A stretch of 64,000 nt of DNA from assembly GCF_024198175.1 (NCBI RefSeq), contig NZ_JAJVKV010000005.1:1-64000 (forward strand), written 5' to 3'. This document shows, one piece after another, positions 15,681-24,720 of the stretch (positions are counted from its first letter, which is position 1; each line of letters begins with the position of its first letter). The stretch comes from Pyxidicoccus xibeiensis. GTDB taxonomy: Bacteria; Myxococcota; Myxococcia; Myxococcales; Myxococcaceae. The notes beneath the pieces were generated by a model. That model was not told where the DNA came from. It worked only from the letters and a program-made list of their open reading frames with translations, and did no database searches. The translations under genes were made by a program, and so were the position numbers.

Positions 15681-18656
15681 ATGTCCGACACCCTTCCCAA
15701 GTACTGGCAGAGCCTGGCGGAGCGCGCGGGGGACCTCGGCGTGCTCGAGCAGGCACGGAACGAGTTCGCCGAGGAGCTGCCGGTGGGCGTGGCCGCCGCG
15801 CCCCCGGACCCGAGCAGCCGCCGCGACTTCTTCAAGGTGATGGGCCTGAGCGCCGCGGCGGCCATGGTGGCCTGCCAGCGCGCCCCCGTGCAGAAGGTCA
15901 TCCCGTACGTGGCCCGGCCGGACGAGGTGACCCCGGGGCTCTCGCTCTGGTACGCGTCCACCTGCGGCGGGTGCAGCGCCCGCTGCGGCCTGCTGCTGAA
16001 GACGCGCGACGGCCGCCCCATCAAGGTGGAGGGCAACGACGAGCACCCGGTGTCTCGCGGCGGTGTCTGCGCCGTGGGGCAGGCGTCCGTCCTCTCCCTC
16101 TATGACGCCAGCCGCGCCCGCTTCCCCGCGCTGGCCTGTGAGCGCACCACCTGGGCGAAGCTGGACGCCGGGGTGACGGAGGGGCTGCGCAAGGCCGCCG
16201 AGGCGGGACAGGGCATCCGCGTGGTGCTGCCCCCGGTGACGGGCCCTTCGGTGGAGGCCGCGGTGAAGCGCTTCCTCGCCGCGTACCCCACGGCGCGCAC
16301 GGTGCGGCACGAGCCCCTGGGCGAGCTGACCGCCATCGGCGACGCGTACCGTGTCACGCACGGCGCGCGGGTGGTGCCGGACTACCGCTTCGACCGGGCG
16401 AAGGTCATCGTCAGCTTCGGCGCGGACTTCCTGGGCACCTGGGTGTCGCCGGTGGCCTTCACCCGCCAGTACACCGAGGCGCGCGACGCGGCCGGCAAGC
16501 GGGCGATGGCGCGGCACTACCAGGTGGAGCCGGTGCTGACGCTCACCGGCGCCGCCGCGGACCACCGCTTCCCGGTGGCCCCGTCCGACGTGACGCCCGC
16601 CCTGGGAGACCTGGTGAAGCGGCTGGCCCGGAGGGCGGGGCGGGCGATGCCGGCCCTGGACTCGCTGCCCGCGCCGGCCCTGGAGGAGGCCGCGCTGGAG
16701 CAGCTGGCGGAGGCCCTGTGGGCGCAGCGCGGCGCCTCGCTGGTGGTGTGCGGCGGGGATGACGTGGCCGCGCAGGTGCTGGCCAGCACCGCCAACGCGC
16801 TGCTGGGCAACGAGGGCACCACGGTGTGCCCGGCGGAGGGCGTGACGCTGGATGGGGACGCGCTGGCCTACGGCGAGCTGCTGGCGGAGCTGCGCAAGGG
16901 CGGCGTGGGCGCGGTGCTCTTCGTCGGCGTCAACCCCGCCTACGCGGACCCTCGCGGCGCGGAGCTGACGGCGCTGCTGAAGGGCGTGCCGCTCACCGTG
17001 GCCACCAACGACAGGCTGGACGAGACGGCCTTCCTCGCGCGCTTCCACGCGCCGGAGCCCACCGCCCTGGAGTCGTGGGGGGATGCCGAGCCCCGGCGCG
17101 GTGTGCGCTCGCTGCGCCAGCCGGCGGTGGCGCCGCTGCACGACACCCGGGACGGGGTGGAGTCGCTGCTGCTGTGGGCGGGCGCTCCCCGCTCGCACCA
17201 TGACCTGCTGCGCGAGCGCTGGGAGGCGGAGGTCTTCCCCCGGGCCGGCGCGGCCGGGCAGGACTTCGGCGCCTTCTGGGACGACGCCCTGCGCCGGGGC
17301 GTGGTGACGCTGCCTCCCGCCCAGGCGGAGGCTCCGGCCTTCCGCGAGGAGGGGCTGGCGAAGGCGCTGGCCGGCGTGGCCCGCCCGTCCGTGGAGTGGG
17401 AGCTGGTGCTGTACCCCACGGTGGCGCTGCGCGACGGCGCCCCCGCGAACAACGCCTGGCTGCAGGAGGTGCCGGACCCCATCACCAAGGTGACGTGGGG
17501 CCACCCGGCCTGCATCGCCCCGGCGCGCGCGAAGGCGCTGGGCCTGAGCGACGGGGACGTGGTGCGGGTGCGCGCGGGCGGGCAGGAGCTGTCGCTGCCG
17601 GTGCTCGTCCAGGCGGGCACGCACCCGGCCGTCATCGCCGTGGCGGTGGGGCAGGGCCGCACGCGCGCGGGCCGCATCGCGGATGGCATCGGCGGCAACG
17701 GCTACCCGCTGGCGGCGGTGGTGGACGGCCGCGCGCGGCGCGCGGTGCCGGGCGTGACGGTGGAGGCCACCGGGGCGCGGGAGAAGCTGGCCCTCACCCA
17801 GACGCACAACAGCCTGGAGGGCCGCCCGCATGTGCGCGAGGCGGAGCTGGCCGCCTTCCTGGCCAACCCCCGCGCCGGCAACGAGGAGCATGGGGGCCAC
17901 GGCGGCGGGCATCCGCTCTCCATCTGGTCCGGCCACGAGTACAAGGGCCACCGCTGGGCGCTGGCGGTGGACCTGAGCGCGTGCACGGGCTGCTCGGCGT
18001 GCGTGGTGTCCTGCCAGGCGGAGAACAACATCCCCAGCGTGGGCCGCGACGAGGTGCTGCGCTCGCGCGAGATGCACTGGATGCGCGTGGACCGGTACTA
18101 CGCGGGGGACGAGGCCAACCCGGAGGTGGTGCACCAGCCGATGATGTGCCAGCACTGCGAGAACGCGCCGTGCGAGACGGTGTGTCCGGTGCTGGCCACG
18201 GTGCACTCCAGCGAGGGGCTCAACCAGCAGGTCTACAACCGCTGCGTGGGCACCCGGTACTGCGCCAACAACTGCCCCACCAAGGTCCGCCGCTTCAACT
18301 GGTTCGACTACAAGCACGACGAGCCGCTCGAGCGCATGGTGCTCAACCCGGACGTCGTCGTGCGCAGCCGCGGCGTCATGGAGAAGTGCTCCATGTGCGT
18401 GCAGCGCGTGCAGGAGGCCAAGGCCAGCGCGAACCGCGAGGGCCGCCCGCTGCGCGACGGAGACGTCCAGACGGCCTGCCAGCAGAGCTGCCCCGCGAAG
18501 GCCATCCACTTCGGGGACCTGAACGACTCCGGCAGCGCGGTGGCGAAGCTCGCGAAGGACGGGCGGGCCTTCCGGCTGCTGGAGGAGCTGAACATCGGGT
18601 CGTCCATCACCTACCTCACGAAGATCCGCAACACCGGGTCGGGAGGCGGAACATGA
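15681..18656 (+). CDS. actB: ActB, molybdopterin-like and iron-sulfur fusion subunit of alternative complex III
   Basis: A 991-residue fusion. A twin-arginine motif SRRDFFKVMG at residues 46-55 marks it for folded export. The N-terminal two thirds resemble molybdopterin oxidoreductases, with a cysteine cluster CGGCSARCGLLL and VSRGGVCAVGQAS; in characterised ActB this half holds no molybdenum. The C-terminal part (from about residue 768) is an NrfC/PsrB-like ferredoxin with cysteine groups CTGCSACVVSC, CQHCENAPCETVC, CVGTRYCANNC and CSMCVQR with a later CQQSC. This places several Fe-S clusters between ActC and ActA. Length is normal for ActB. Its stop overlaps the actC start in ATGA. Confidence 0.95.
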   Translation: MSDTLPKYWQSLAERAGDLGVLEQARNEFAEELPVGVAAAPPDPSSRRDFFKVMGLSAAAAMVACQRAPVQKVIPYVARPDEVTPGLSLWYASTCGGCSARCGLLLKTRDGRPIKVEGNDEHPVSRGGVCAVGQASVLSLYDASRARFPALACERTTWAKLDAGVTEGLRKAAEAGQGIRVVLPPVTGPSVEAAVKRFLAAYPTARTVRHEPLGELTAIGDAYRVTHGARVVPDYRFDRAKVIVSFGADFLGTWVSPVAFTRQYTEARDAAGKRAMARHYQVEPVLTLTGAAADHRFPVAPSDVTPALGDLVKRLARRAGRAMPALDSLPAPALEEAALEQLAEALWAQRGASLVVCGGDDVAAQVLASTANALLGNEGTTVCPAEGVTLDGDALAYGELLAELRKGGVGAVLFVGVNPAYADPRGAELTALLKGVPLTVATNDRLDETAFLARFHAPEPTALESWGDAEPRRGVRSLRQPAVAPLHDTRDGVESLLLWAGAPRSHHDLLRERWEAEVFPRAGAAGQDFGAFWDDALRRGVVTLPPAQAEAPAFREEGLAKALAGVARPSVEWELVLYPTVALRDGAPANNAWLQEVPDPITKVTWGHPACIAPARAKALGLSDGDVVRVRAGGQELSLPVLVQAGTHPAVIAVAVGQGRTRAGRIADGIGGNGYPLAAVVDGRARRAVPGVTVEATGAREKLALTQTHNSLEGRPHVREAELAAFLANPRAGNEEHGGHGGGHPLSIWSGHEYKGHRWALAVDLSACTGCSACVVSCQAENNIPSVGRDEVLRSREMHWMRVDRYYAGDEANPEVVHQPMMCQHCENAPCETVCPVLATVHSSEGLNQQVYNRCVGTRYCANNCPTKVRRFNWFDYKHDEPLERMVLNPDVVVRSRGVMEKCSMCVQRVQEAKASANREGRPLRDGDVQTACQQSCPAKAIHFGDLNDSGSAVAKLAKDGRAFRLLEELNIGSSITYLTKIRNTGSGGGT

Positions 18657-20131
18657 GCCAGCAGCACCTGTCCCCGTTGCGCGTGCCGCTCGTCACCGAG
18701 GCGCGCACCCTGGGCCAGCTCACCGAGGAGATCTGCGCCCCCATGGAGCGCGCGCCCACGTGGAAGTGGTGGGCGGCCTTCGCCATCGCGGTGTCGATTC
18801 TGGGCACCGGCGCCGGCATCGTCGCCTACCAGATTGGGACGGGCATCGGCGTGTGGGGCCTGAACAAGACGGTGGGGTGGGCCTTCGACATCACCAACTT
18901 CGTGTTCTGGGTGGGCATCGGCCACGCGGGCACGCTCATCTCGGCCATCCTGTTCCTGTTCCGGCAGAAGTGGCGCACCAGCATCAACCGCGCGGCGGAG
19001 GCGATGACGCTGTTCGCCGTCATGTGCGCGGCGCTCTTCCCCGTCATCCACATGGGCCGGCCCTGGCTGGCCTTCTGGGTGCTGCCGTATCCCAACTCGC
19101 GCGGCAGCCTGTGGGTGAACTTCCGCTCGCCGCTCCTGTGGGACGTGTTCGCCATCTCCACGTACTTCACCATCTCCGCGGTGTTCTGGTACGTGGGCCT
19201 CATCCCGGACCTGGCCACCGTGCGGGACAGGGCGAAGGCGGGCCTGCGCAAGGCCATCTTCCGCGTGCTGTCGCTGGGGTGGACGGGCTCGCACCGGACG
19301 TGGAGCCGCTACGAGACGGTGTACATGCTGCTGGCGGGCCTGGCCGCGCCGCTGGTCCTCAGCGTGCACACCATCGTCTCCATGGACTTCGCCACGTCCG
19401 TCATCCCCGGCTGGCACACCACCATCTTCCCGCCGTACTTCGTGGCCGGCGCGGTGTTCAGCGGCTTCGCCATGGTGCTGACGCTGATGATCATCACCCG
19501 CGTGGTGCTGGGCTACGAGCACCTGATTACCATCCGCCACCTCGAGAACATGACGAAGGTCATCATCGTCACGGGCGGCATCGTCTCGCTGGCGTACGGC
19601 ACGGAGGTGTTCATCGCCTGGTACTCGGGCAACCCGTACGAGCGCTTCGCCTTCCTCAACCGCGCCTTCGGCCCGTACGCGTGGGCCTACTGGACGATGG
19701 TGACGTGCAACGTGGTGTCGCCGCACCTGTTCTGGTTCAAGAAGGTGCGCACGTCGCCCGCCGCCATCTTCGTCCTGTCGCTCGTCATCAACGTGGGCAT
19801 GTGGTTCGAGCGCTTCGTCATCATCGTCACCAGCCTGCACCGCGACTTCCTGCCCAGCAGCTGGTCCATGTACACGCCGACGATGGTGGAGGTGGGGACG
19901 TTCATCGGCACCTTCGGCCTGTTCTTCACCCTGTTCCTGCTCTTCGTGCGCGTGCTGCCCATCATCTCCATCGGCGAGGTGAAGAGCGTGCTCGGCTTCG
20001 CCCGCCCGCCCGGTGAGGCCCCCGCGGCCCTGCCCCGGAGGCCGGAGCACCCGGCGTCCGAGTCGCCGGCCCCGGAGCCGCTGGCCGTGCCGGGGCTGGC
20101 TCTCGCCTCCAGAAAGGATGTGCCCGTATGA
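18653..20131 (+). CDS. actC: ActC, NrfD-family quinol-binding membrane subunit
   Basis: A 492-residue polytopic membrane protein with about ten helices, of the NrfD/PsrC family. It contains the conserved IGHAGTLISAILFLFRQKWR and HMGRPWLAFWVLPYPN segments and a late MYTPTMVEVGTFIGTFGLF helix. ActC is one of the two membrane subunits that bind quinol and are proposed to translocate protons in alternative complex III. I use the ATG at 18653, which overlaps the actB stop; the open frame extends far upstream through actB in another frame but without meaning. The last 50 residues are a Pro/Glu-rich cytoplasmic tail. Confidence 0.95.
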   Translation: MSQQHLSPLRVPLVTEARTLGQLTEEICAPMERAPTWKWWAAFAIAVSILGTGAGIVAYQIGTGIGVWGLNKTVGWAFDITNFVFWVGIGHAGTLISAILFLFRQKWRTSINRAAEAMTLFAVMCAALFPVIHMGRPWLAFWVLPYPNSRGSLWVNFRSPLLWDVFAISTYFTISAVFWYVGLIPDLATVRDRAKAGLRKAIFRVLSLGWTGSHRTWSRYETVYMLLAGLAAPLVLSVHTIVSMDFATSVIPGWHTTIFPPYFVAGAVFSGFAMVLTLMIITRVVLGYEHLITIRHLENMTKVIIVTGGIVSLAYGTEVFIAWYSGNPYERFAFLNRAFGPYAWAYWTMVTCNVVSPHLFWFKKVRTSPAAIFVLSLVINVGMWFERFVIIVTSLHRDFLPSSWSMYTPTMVEVGTFIGTFGLFFTLFLLFVRVLPIISIGEVKSVLGFARPPGEAPAALPRRPEHPASESPAPEPLAVPGLALASRKDVPV

Positions 20132-20649
20132 GTGCCCCCGTCCTCGTCGGCTACTTCGACAGCGAGGAGAAGGTCCTCGACGCCACGCGCGCGGTGCGCG
20201 AGGCCGGCTACACCCTGGATGACGTGTACACGCCCTACGCGGTGCACGGCCTGGATGACGCCATGGGCCTGAAGCCCAGCCGCCTCACCTGGGTGTGCTT
20301 CGGGGCGGGCCTGCTGGGCTGCACGCTGGCCATGTCGCTGCAGCTCTACACCAGCGTGGTGAGCTGGCCGCTCAACGTGGGCGGCAAGCCCTTCAACTCG
20401 TTCCCCGCGTTCATCCCCGTCACCTTCGAGCTGACGGTGCTGTTCGCGGGCCTGTTCTCCGTGGCGGCCTTCCTGGTGCGCGCGAAGCTCTTCCCGGGCA
20501 GCCGGCGCCGGGCGCTGCCCCGCGTGACGGATGACCGGTTCGCCATCACCGTGGCCCCGCGCGACGCGGGCCCGGAGCTGGCCGCCGCGGAGGAGCTGCT
20601 GGTGCGCCACGGCGCGGTGGCCACGAGCCGGATGGAGGTGGCGTCATGA
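20128..20649 (+). CDS. actD: ActD, DUF3341 membrane subunit of alternative complex III
   Basis: A 173-residue protein of the DUF3341/ActD family. The N-terminal cytoplasmic part begins VLVGYFDSEEKVLDATRAVREAG and reads VYTPYAVHGLDDAMGL, both family hallmarks, then two membrane helices flank SWPLNVGGKPFNSFPAFIPVTFELTVL. ActD packs beside ActC in known structures. Its ATG overlaps the actC TGA, and its own stop overlaps the actE start, so the three are translated as a chain. Confidence 0.93.
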   Translation: MSAPVLVGYFDSEEKVLDATRAVREAGYTLDDVYTPYAVHGLDDAMGLKPSRLTWVCFGAGLLGCTLAMSLQLYTSVVSWPLNVGGKPFNSFPAFIPVTFELTVLFAGLFSVAAFLVRAKLFPGSRRRALPRVTDDRFAITVAPRDAGPELAAAEELLVRHGAVATSRMEVAS

Positions 20650-21215
20650 GACGGGCCCTGGTGGGCGCGGTGGTGCTGGGGCTGGCCGCCGCCGGCTGCG
20701 AGCAGGACGAGACGCAGCCCAACTTCGAGTACGCGCCGGACATGGTGTCGTCCGTGCCGTACGACAGCTTCGCGCCCAACCCCAACACGCCGGACGGGAA
20801 GACGCTGCTGGGCCCGGCGAAGGGCACGGTGCCCCGGGGCCACCTGCCGCTGCACCTGGCCGCGGGTCCGGAAGAGGCGGCGCGCGCGGGGCGGGAGCTG
20901 AAGAATCCCTATCCGTCCTCGCCGGAGGTGCTGGCGCGCGGAGAGACGGCGTTCCAGCGCTACTGCTCGCCGTGCCACGGCGCCGGCGGGCTGGGCGACG
21001 GCCTGGTGACGGCGCGCTTTCCCATGCCGCCCTCGCTGCTGGGCGCGCGGGCGAAGGCGCTGCCGGACGGGCAGGTGTTCCACATCATCACCCACGGCCA
21101 GGGGCTGATGCCGGCCCATGGCTCGCAGGTGGCGCCGGAGGACCGGTGGAAGGTCGTCCACTACCTGCGCACCCTGCAGGACCCCGCGCGGACGGCGCGG
21201 AAGGACGTGCCATGA
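20646..21215 (+). CDS. actE: ActE, monoheme cytochrome c lipoprotein
   Basis: A 189-residue lipoprotein with signal VVLGLAAAGC (Cys about residue 18) and one heme c site, CSPCHGAGGLGDGLV, near residue 110; a possible axial Met lies in GQGLMPAHGSQV. The N-terminal part (QPNFEYAPDMVSSVPYDSF) is the extension seen in ActE, which wraps against ActA. The subunit is the probable electron exit of the complex toward soluble cytochrome c or an oxidase. Starts and stops overlap neighbours by four bases. Confidence 0.92.
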   Translation: MRRALVGAVVLGLAAAGCEQDETQPNFEYAPDMVSSVPYDSFAPNPNTPDGKTLLGPAKGTVPRGHLPLHLAAGPEEAARAGRELKNPYPSSPEVLARGETAFQRYCSPCHGAGGLGDGLVTARFPMPPSLLGARAKALPDGQVFHIITHGQGLMPAHGSQVAPEDRWKVVHYLRTLQDPARTARKDVP

Positions 21216-22411
21216 GCTCCCCCCTGCATGACGTGCAGCCTCCGGTTTCCACCGGGGGCTTCGAGGTGGGCCCGGGCGTGCGCCGCGCGGCCCTGGGCTT
21301 CGCGGTGGCGGGCCTGGGCACGCTGGCCGTGGGGCTGGCGCTCGAGCCCGCTCGCGCGCTGTCGAGCCTGCTGACCAGCGGCTTCTACTTCCTGTGCCTG
21401 GGCCTGGGCGGCGCGCTGTTCCTGGCGCTGATGTACGTGGCCAACGCGGGCTGGTTCACCGTCTTCAAGCGGATTCCGGAGGCCTTCGCCGCGTACGTGC
21501 CGTGGGGCGCGGTGCCGCTGCTGGCGCTGCTGCCCTTCGCGCCGAAGCTGTACCTGTGGGCGCGGCCGGGCGTCATGGAGACGGACCACCTGCTGCACCA
21601 GAAGGCGGCCTTCCTTAACGTGCCGTTCTTCGCGGTTCGCATGGTGCTGATGCTGGCGCTGTGGACGGGCTTCACGTGGCTCTTGCGGCGCAACTCGCTG
21701 CGGCAGGACACGGAGCGGACGGAGGAGGGGACGCGGCGCAACGTGGTGGTGTCCGCCGTGTTCCTCGTCCTCTTCGGGCTGACGTTCTGCCTGGCCGCGT
21801 TCGACTGGCTGATGAGCCTGGAGCCGCACTGGTTCAGCACCATCTACGCCCTCTACAACGTGGCGGGCCTGCTCAGCTCCAGCGTGAGCGCCATCACCGT
21901 GGCGGCCATCCTGCTGCACCGGGCGGGCGCGCTGCCCCAGCTCAACTCCAGCCACCTGCACGACCTGGGCAAGCTGATGTTCGGCTTCGCCACGCTGTGG
22001 GCCTACCTCTGGTTCTCGCAGTTCCTGCTCATCTGGTACGCGAACATCCCCGAGGAGACGGTCTACTTCATCGCGCGGATGCACGGCGGGTGGGCGACGG
22101 CCTTCTACTGCAACCTGGGGCTGAACTGGGCGCTGCCCTTCCTGCTGCTGCTGCCCCGGCCGGCGAAGAAGGACCCGGGACACCTGCTGCGCGTGGCGTT
22201 CCTCCTGCTCGTGGGCCGCTGGCTGGATCTGCACCTGATGGTGGCTCCGGCGAACCTGCCGGACGGCGTGGGCCTGGGCGTGTACGAGCTGGCGGGCCTG
22301 CTGGGCGTGGGCGCGCTGTTCACGCTGGCGGTGACTCGCGCGGTGCGCTCGTCGCCCATGGTTCCGGTGGGGGACCCGTACCTGGTGGAGAGCCTGCACC
22401 ACCACACATGA
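21212..22411 (+). CDS. actF: ActF, second NrfD-like membrane subunit of alternative complex III
   Basis: A 399-residue membrane protein with about ten helices and the ActF features LMYVANAGWFTVFKRIPEAFAAYVPWGA, the YLWARPGVMETDHLLHQKAAFLN loop, and FAAFDWLMSLEPHW-like text (here CLAAFDWLMSLEPHW). It pairs with ActC in the membrane arm. It is the last gene of the act operon here; in many bacteria oxidase genes follow directly, but the next gene is an unrelated SEC-C protein. The true start is the ATG at 21212, overlapping the actE stop. Confidence 0.94.
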   Translation: MSSPLHDVQPPVSTGGFEVGPGVRRAALGFAVAGLGTLAVGLALEPARALSSLLTSGFYFLCLGLGGALFLALMYVANAGWFTVFKRIPEAFAAYVPWGAVPLLALLPFAPKLYLWARPGVMETDHLLHQKAAFLNVPFFAVRMVLMLALWTGFTWLLRRNSLRQDTERTEEGTRRNVVVSAVFLVLFGLTFCLAAFDWLMSLEPHWFSTIYALYNVAGLLSSSVSAITVAAILLHRAGALPQLNSSHLHDLGKLMFGFATLWAYLWFSQFLLIWYANIPEETVYFIARMHGGWATAFYCNLGLNWALPFLLLLPRPAKKDPGHLLRVAFLLLVGRWLDLHLMVAPANLPDGVGLGVYELAGLLGVGALFTLAVTRAVRSSPMVPVGDPYLVESLHHHT

Positions 22412-22644
22412 GGGCTTGCTGAACGATGTCCGCGGGCCGCGGACCGCCGGGCGCTGAAGTACTCCTCGAGCGTCTGGACCGCGCGGCCCCGGTGGTGACG
22501 CCGTCCGTGCGCCTGGTGGCGGGCGGCGTCACCTTCTTTTTCCAGGGGACAGTGGGCGCAGGCTTCCTGCTTGCGCCGCGAGGCGTGCTGATACGGTGGC
22601 GCCCCCGCGATGCCTCCCGTCGCGTGCGACTCCCGAGGAACGCC

Positions 22645-23952
22645 TTGAGCCAGAAGAAGCCCGGCCGCAATGACCCGTGCCCCTGTGGCAGCGGCAAGAA
22701 GTACAAGGCCTGCCACGCCGCCGAGGACCGGGCGCGCGCCACTCCGCCCGCCGCTCCCGCCGCCCACCCGCTCACCCAGGACCTCAAGCGCTCCATGGAG
22801 GTGCTGGGAGACCCGGACGTGTCCCGGCTGTCCGGCGCCCTGGAGCGGCTGCGAGCGCTGCTGACGGAGTGGGGCCCCGCGCCGGGCCTGCGCTTCGAGG
22901 CGAAGGCCTTCGTGGAGCACGTGGGCCCGGCGCTCGCGAAGCTCTCGGATGACGAGGCCCAGGCGCAGGACGCGGCCAGCGCCCGGCGCGAGCTGCTGGT
23001 GGGGACGGTGCGCAAGCTGGGCACGCCCGAGTTCCTGGCGAAGCTGGGGGCCACGCTGCTGGAGCGCGCCGGACAGCCGGGGCGCTCGGCCGAGGACCGG
23101 CAGGCGCTGGCCGTGGGCGCGCTGCTCGCCTCGGCGGCGAAGAAGGTCGGCGCCGCGCGCCCGGAGGACATCCCGGTGCTGGACGTGGTGTTCGACGTGC
23201 AGTTCCGCGAGTGGAGCGCGAAGCACAAGGAGCTGGCGAAGAAGTACGAGGCGCTGGAGGCCGGGCTGGCCGAGGAGACGCTCCCGCCCGAGGCGCGAGA
23301 CGCCCTGAAGGCGGCACGCGAGGGCGACGTGGAGGCGCTGCTGCGCTACGTGCAGTCGGACCCGGGGCTGGCCGAGCGCATCGCCCGCGAGGCCCGCGAG
23401 CGCGCCGCCCGCGTGGAGGCCCGGATGCGCGAGCCCGGCGCGCCGCCCGTCTTCGCCCCGGAGGAGGAGCTGTGGCTCACCATCGCCCTGTGGGAGCCGA
23501 TGCAGGCGCTGAAGTCCCTGGGTTCCGACGCCGACCCGGCGGCGCGCCGCGAGGCGGTGACCGGGCTGATGCGCGCGGTGAAGGGCTCGCTGGAGCCGGA
23601 GTTCCTCTCGGGCCTGCTGAACCGCCTGCGCGAGAAGGCGAAGGATGCGTCCGCCGACGAGGCCACCCGGGCGGCCTTCATGGACACGGCGATTGCCTTC
23701 GAGGCCGAGCCCGCGCGCATGACGCTGGCCGCGCTGCTCACCGCGAGGCAGGAGGCCGTGGGGCGCTCGGCGGAGGAGATGGTGATGCTGGCCGACCTCA
23801 AGGCGCTCACCGCGTGGACGCCCGAGGCATTCGAGCCCTACCGGGCGCTGCTCGTGAGCATGGGCCTGCCGGAGAGCGCGAAGCGCATCGAGCGCGCCCA
23901 GGAGTGGCTGCGCGAGCACCCGGTGACGCTGCGGCCCGAGACGGAGCCCTGA
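22645..23952 (+). CDS. SEC-C metal-binding domain protein
   Basis: A 435-residue protein opening with a SEC-C motif: LSQKKPGRNDPCPCGSGKKYKACH, with ligands C-x-C-x8-C-H that bind zinc as at the SecA C-terminus. The rest is a long, charged, mostly helical region with Lys/Glu and Arg/Glu-rich coils (about residues 190-260 and 300-420) and no known domain. I choose the TTG at 22645 because it has a gagga ribosome site and puts the motif at the N-terminus, where this family has it; the frame is open 73 codons further up but that part looks non-coding. Single SEC-C proteins may bind nucleic acid or chaperones; the role is not known. Confidence 0.8.
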   Translation: MSQKKPGRNDPCPCGSGKKYKACHAAEDRARATPPAAPAAHPLTQDLKRSMEVLGDPDVSRLSGALERLRALLTEWGPAPGLRFEAKAFVEHVGPALAKLSDDEAQAQDAASARRELLVGTVRKLGTPEFLAKLGATLLERAGQPGRSAEDRQALAVGALLASAAKKVGAARPEDIPVLDVVFDVQFREWSAKHKELAKKYEALEAGLAEETLPPEARDALKAAREGDVEALLRYVQSDPGLAERIAREARERAARVEARMREPGAPPVFAPEEELWLTIALWEPMQALKSLGSDADPAARREAVTGLMRAVKGSLEPEFLSGLLNRLREKAKDASADEATRAAFMDTAIAFEAEPARMTLAALLTARQEAVGRSAEEMVMLADLKALTAWTPEAFEPYRALLVSMGLPESAKRIERAQEWLREHPVTLRPETEP

Positions 23953-23985
23953 GGCCGGGCCCTCACGCGCACGGGCCCGCGGCCG

Positions 23986-24678
23986 TCACCGGCTGGACGC
24001 GGGCTGCAGGAAGAGCAGGTAGTGGCTCGGAAGGCCGTCGAACTCGGAGACGACGGCATAGCCCGCCTGCTCGGCGGCGGCGACGAGCGGTGGACGCATG
24101 GCCCGGAGGTGGCTCACCGCCACACGGCCATTCGGGGTGAGGGCGGGCCGCAGCCTGCGCAGATAGGCCACCCGGTCCGCGAAGAAGTGGTCCACCTCGG
24201 AAAGAAGAATCAGGTCATACGCGCCGGGTTCGAGGCCCGGCTCGTCCGGCGCCACCTTCCGCACCACGACGTTCTTCCGCCCCGACATCCGTGCGCGAAG
24301 TCGCTCGAGCGCTTCGTCGTTGATGTCGGTCGCCACCACCTGCCCCGCCGGCCCGACGGCATCCGCGAGGCGCGGCGTGAAGTACCCGAGGCCCGCCCCG
24401 ACATCGGCAATCCGCTGCCCCGGGGCAATCCCCAGCGCGGCGATGAAGCGGGCGGGCTGACGGAACTCGTCGTACGCGAGCTGCGCGCCTTCGACGCCTC
24501 CGACGCCATGCAGGTCGGAGGGTTGCTTCGGCGCGGAAGGCGCCGCCGACGCCGCGGCGGGCTCGCGAGGCTTCTCCTCTGCGCTCTCCCGGCGACATGC
24601 GCCGGTCGTGGCCGTCACGAGACAGAGCAGGAGCCGCGCGAGACGCCTGGGAGCTGCACGGGCGGGAGCGAGGGGCAT
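23986..24678 (-). CDS. Class I SAM-dependent methyltransferase with lipoprotein-like signal
   Basis: A 230-residue protein. The N-terminus is basic and hydrophobic (RRLARLLLCLVTATTGAC) with Cys at about residue 28, reading as a lipoprotein signal, followed by an Ala/Pro/Glu-rich linker. The rest is a Rossmann methyltransferase: RFIAALGIAPGQRIADVGAGLGYF (motif I), VVATDINDEAL (motif II acidic) and YDLILLSEVDHFF. A SAM enzyme outside the cytoplasm would lack its cofactor, so either the signal is not used, or the protein faces the cytoplasm through an uncleaved helix. It resembles secreted-annotated methyltransferases seen in other proteobacteria. Substrate unknown. Confidence 0.82.
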   Translation of the reverse strand: MPLAPARAAPRRLARLLLCLVTATTGACRRESAEEKPREPAAASAAPSAPKQPSDLHGVGGVEGAQLAYDEFRQPARFIAALGIAPGQRIADVGAGLGYFTPRLADAVGPAGQVVATDINDEALERLRARMSGRKNVVVRKVAPDEPGLEPGAYDLILLSEVDHFFADRVAYLRRLRPALTPNGRVAVSHLRAMRPPLVAAAEQAGYAVVSEFDGLPSHYLLFLQPASSR

Positions 24679-24720
24679 CCCCGAAGGTTACACGACGCGG
24701 TGGTGCTCGCGTCCAGCGCG

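Noticed and set aside
15093..18509. A minus-strand frame of over 1100 codons opposite actA and actB
   Set aside because: Composition is typical of antisense noise in GC-rich DNA; actA and actB have full family motifs on the other strand.
22555..22577. Hairpin after actF (ggcgcaggc / gcttgcgcc, 9-bp stem with one wobble)
   Set aside because: No U-rich run follows and it is 140 bases from the stop; too weak to call a terminator.
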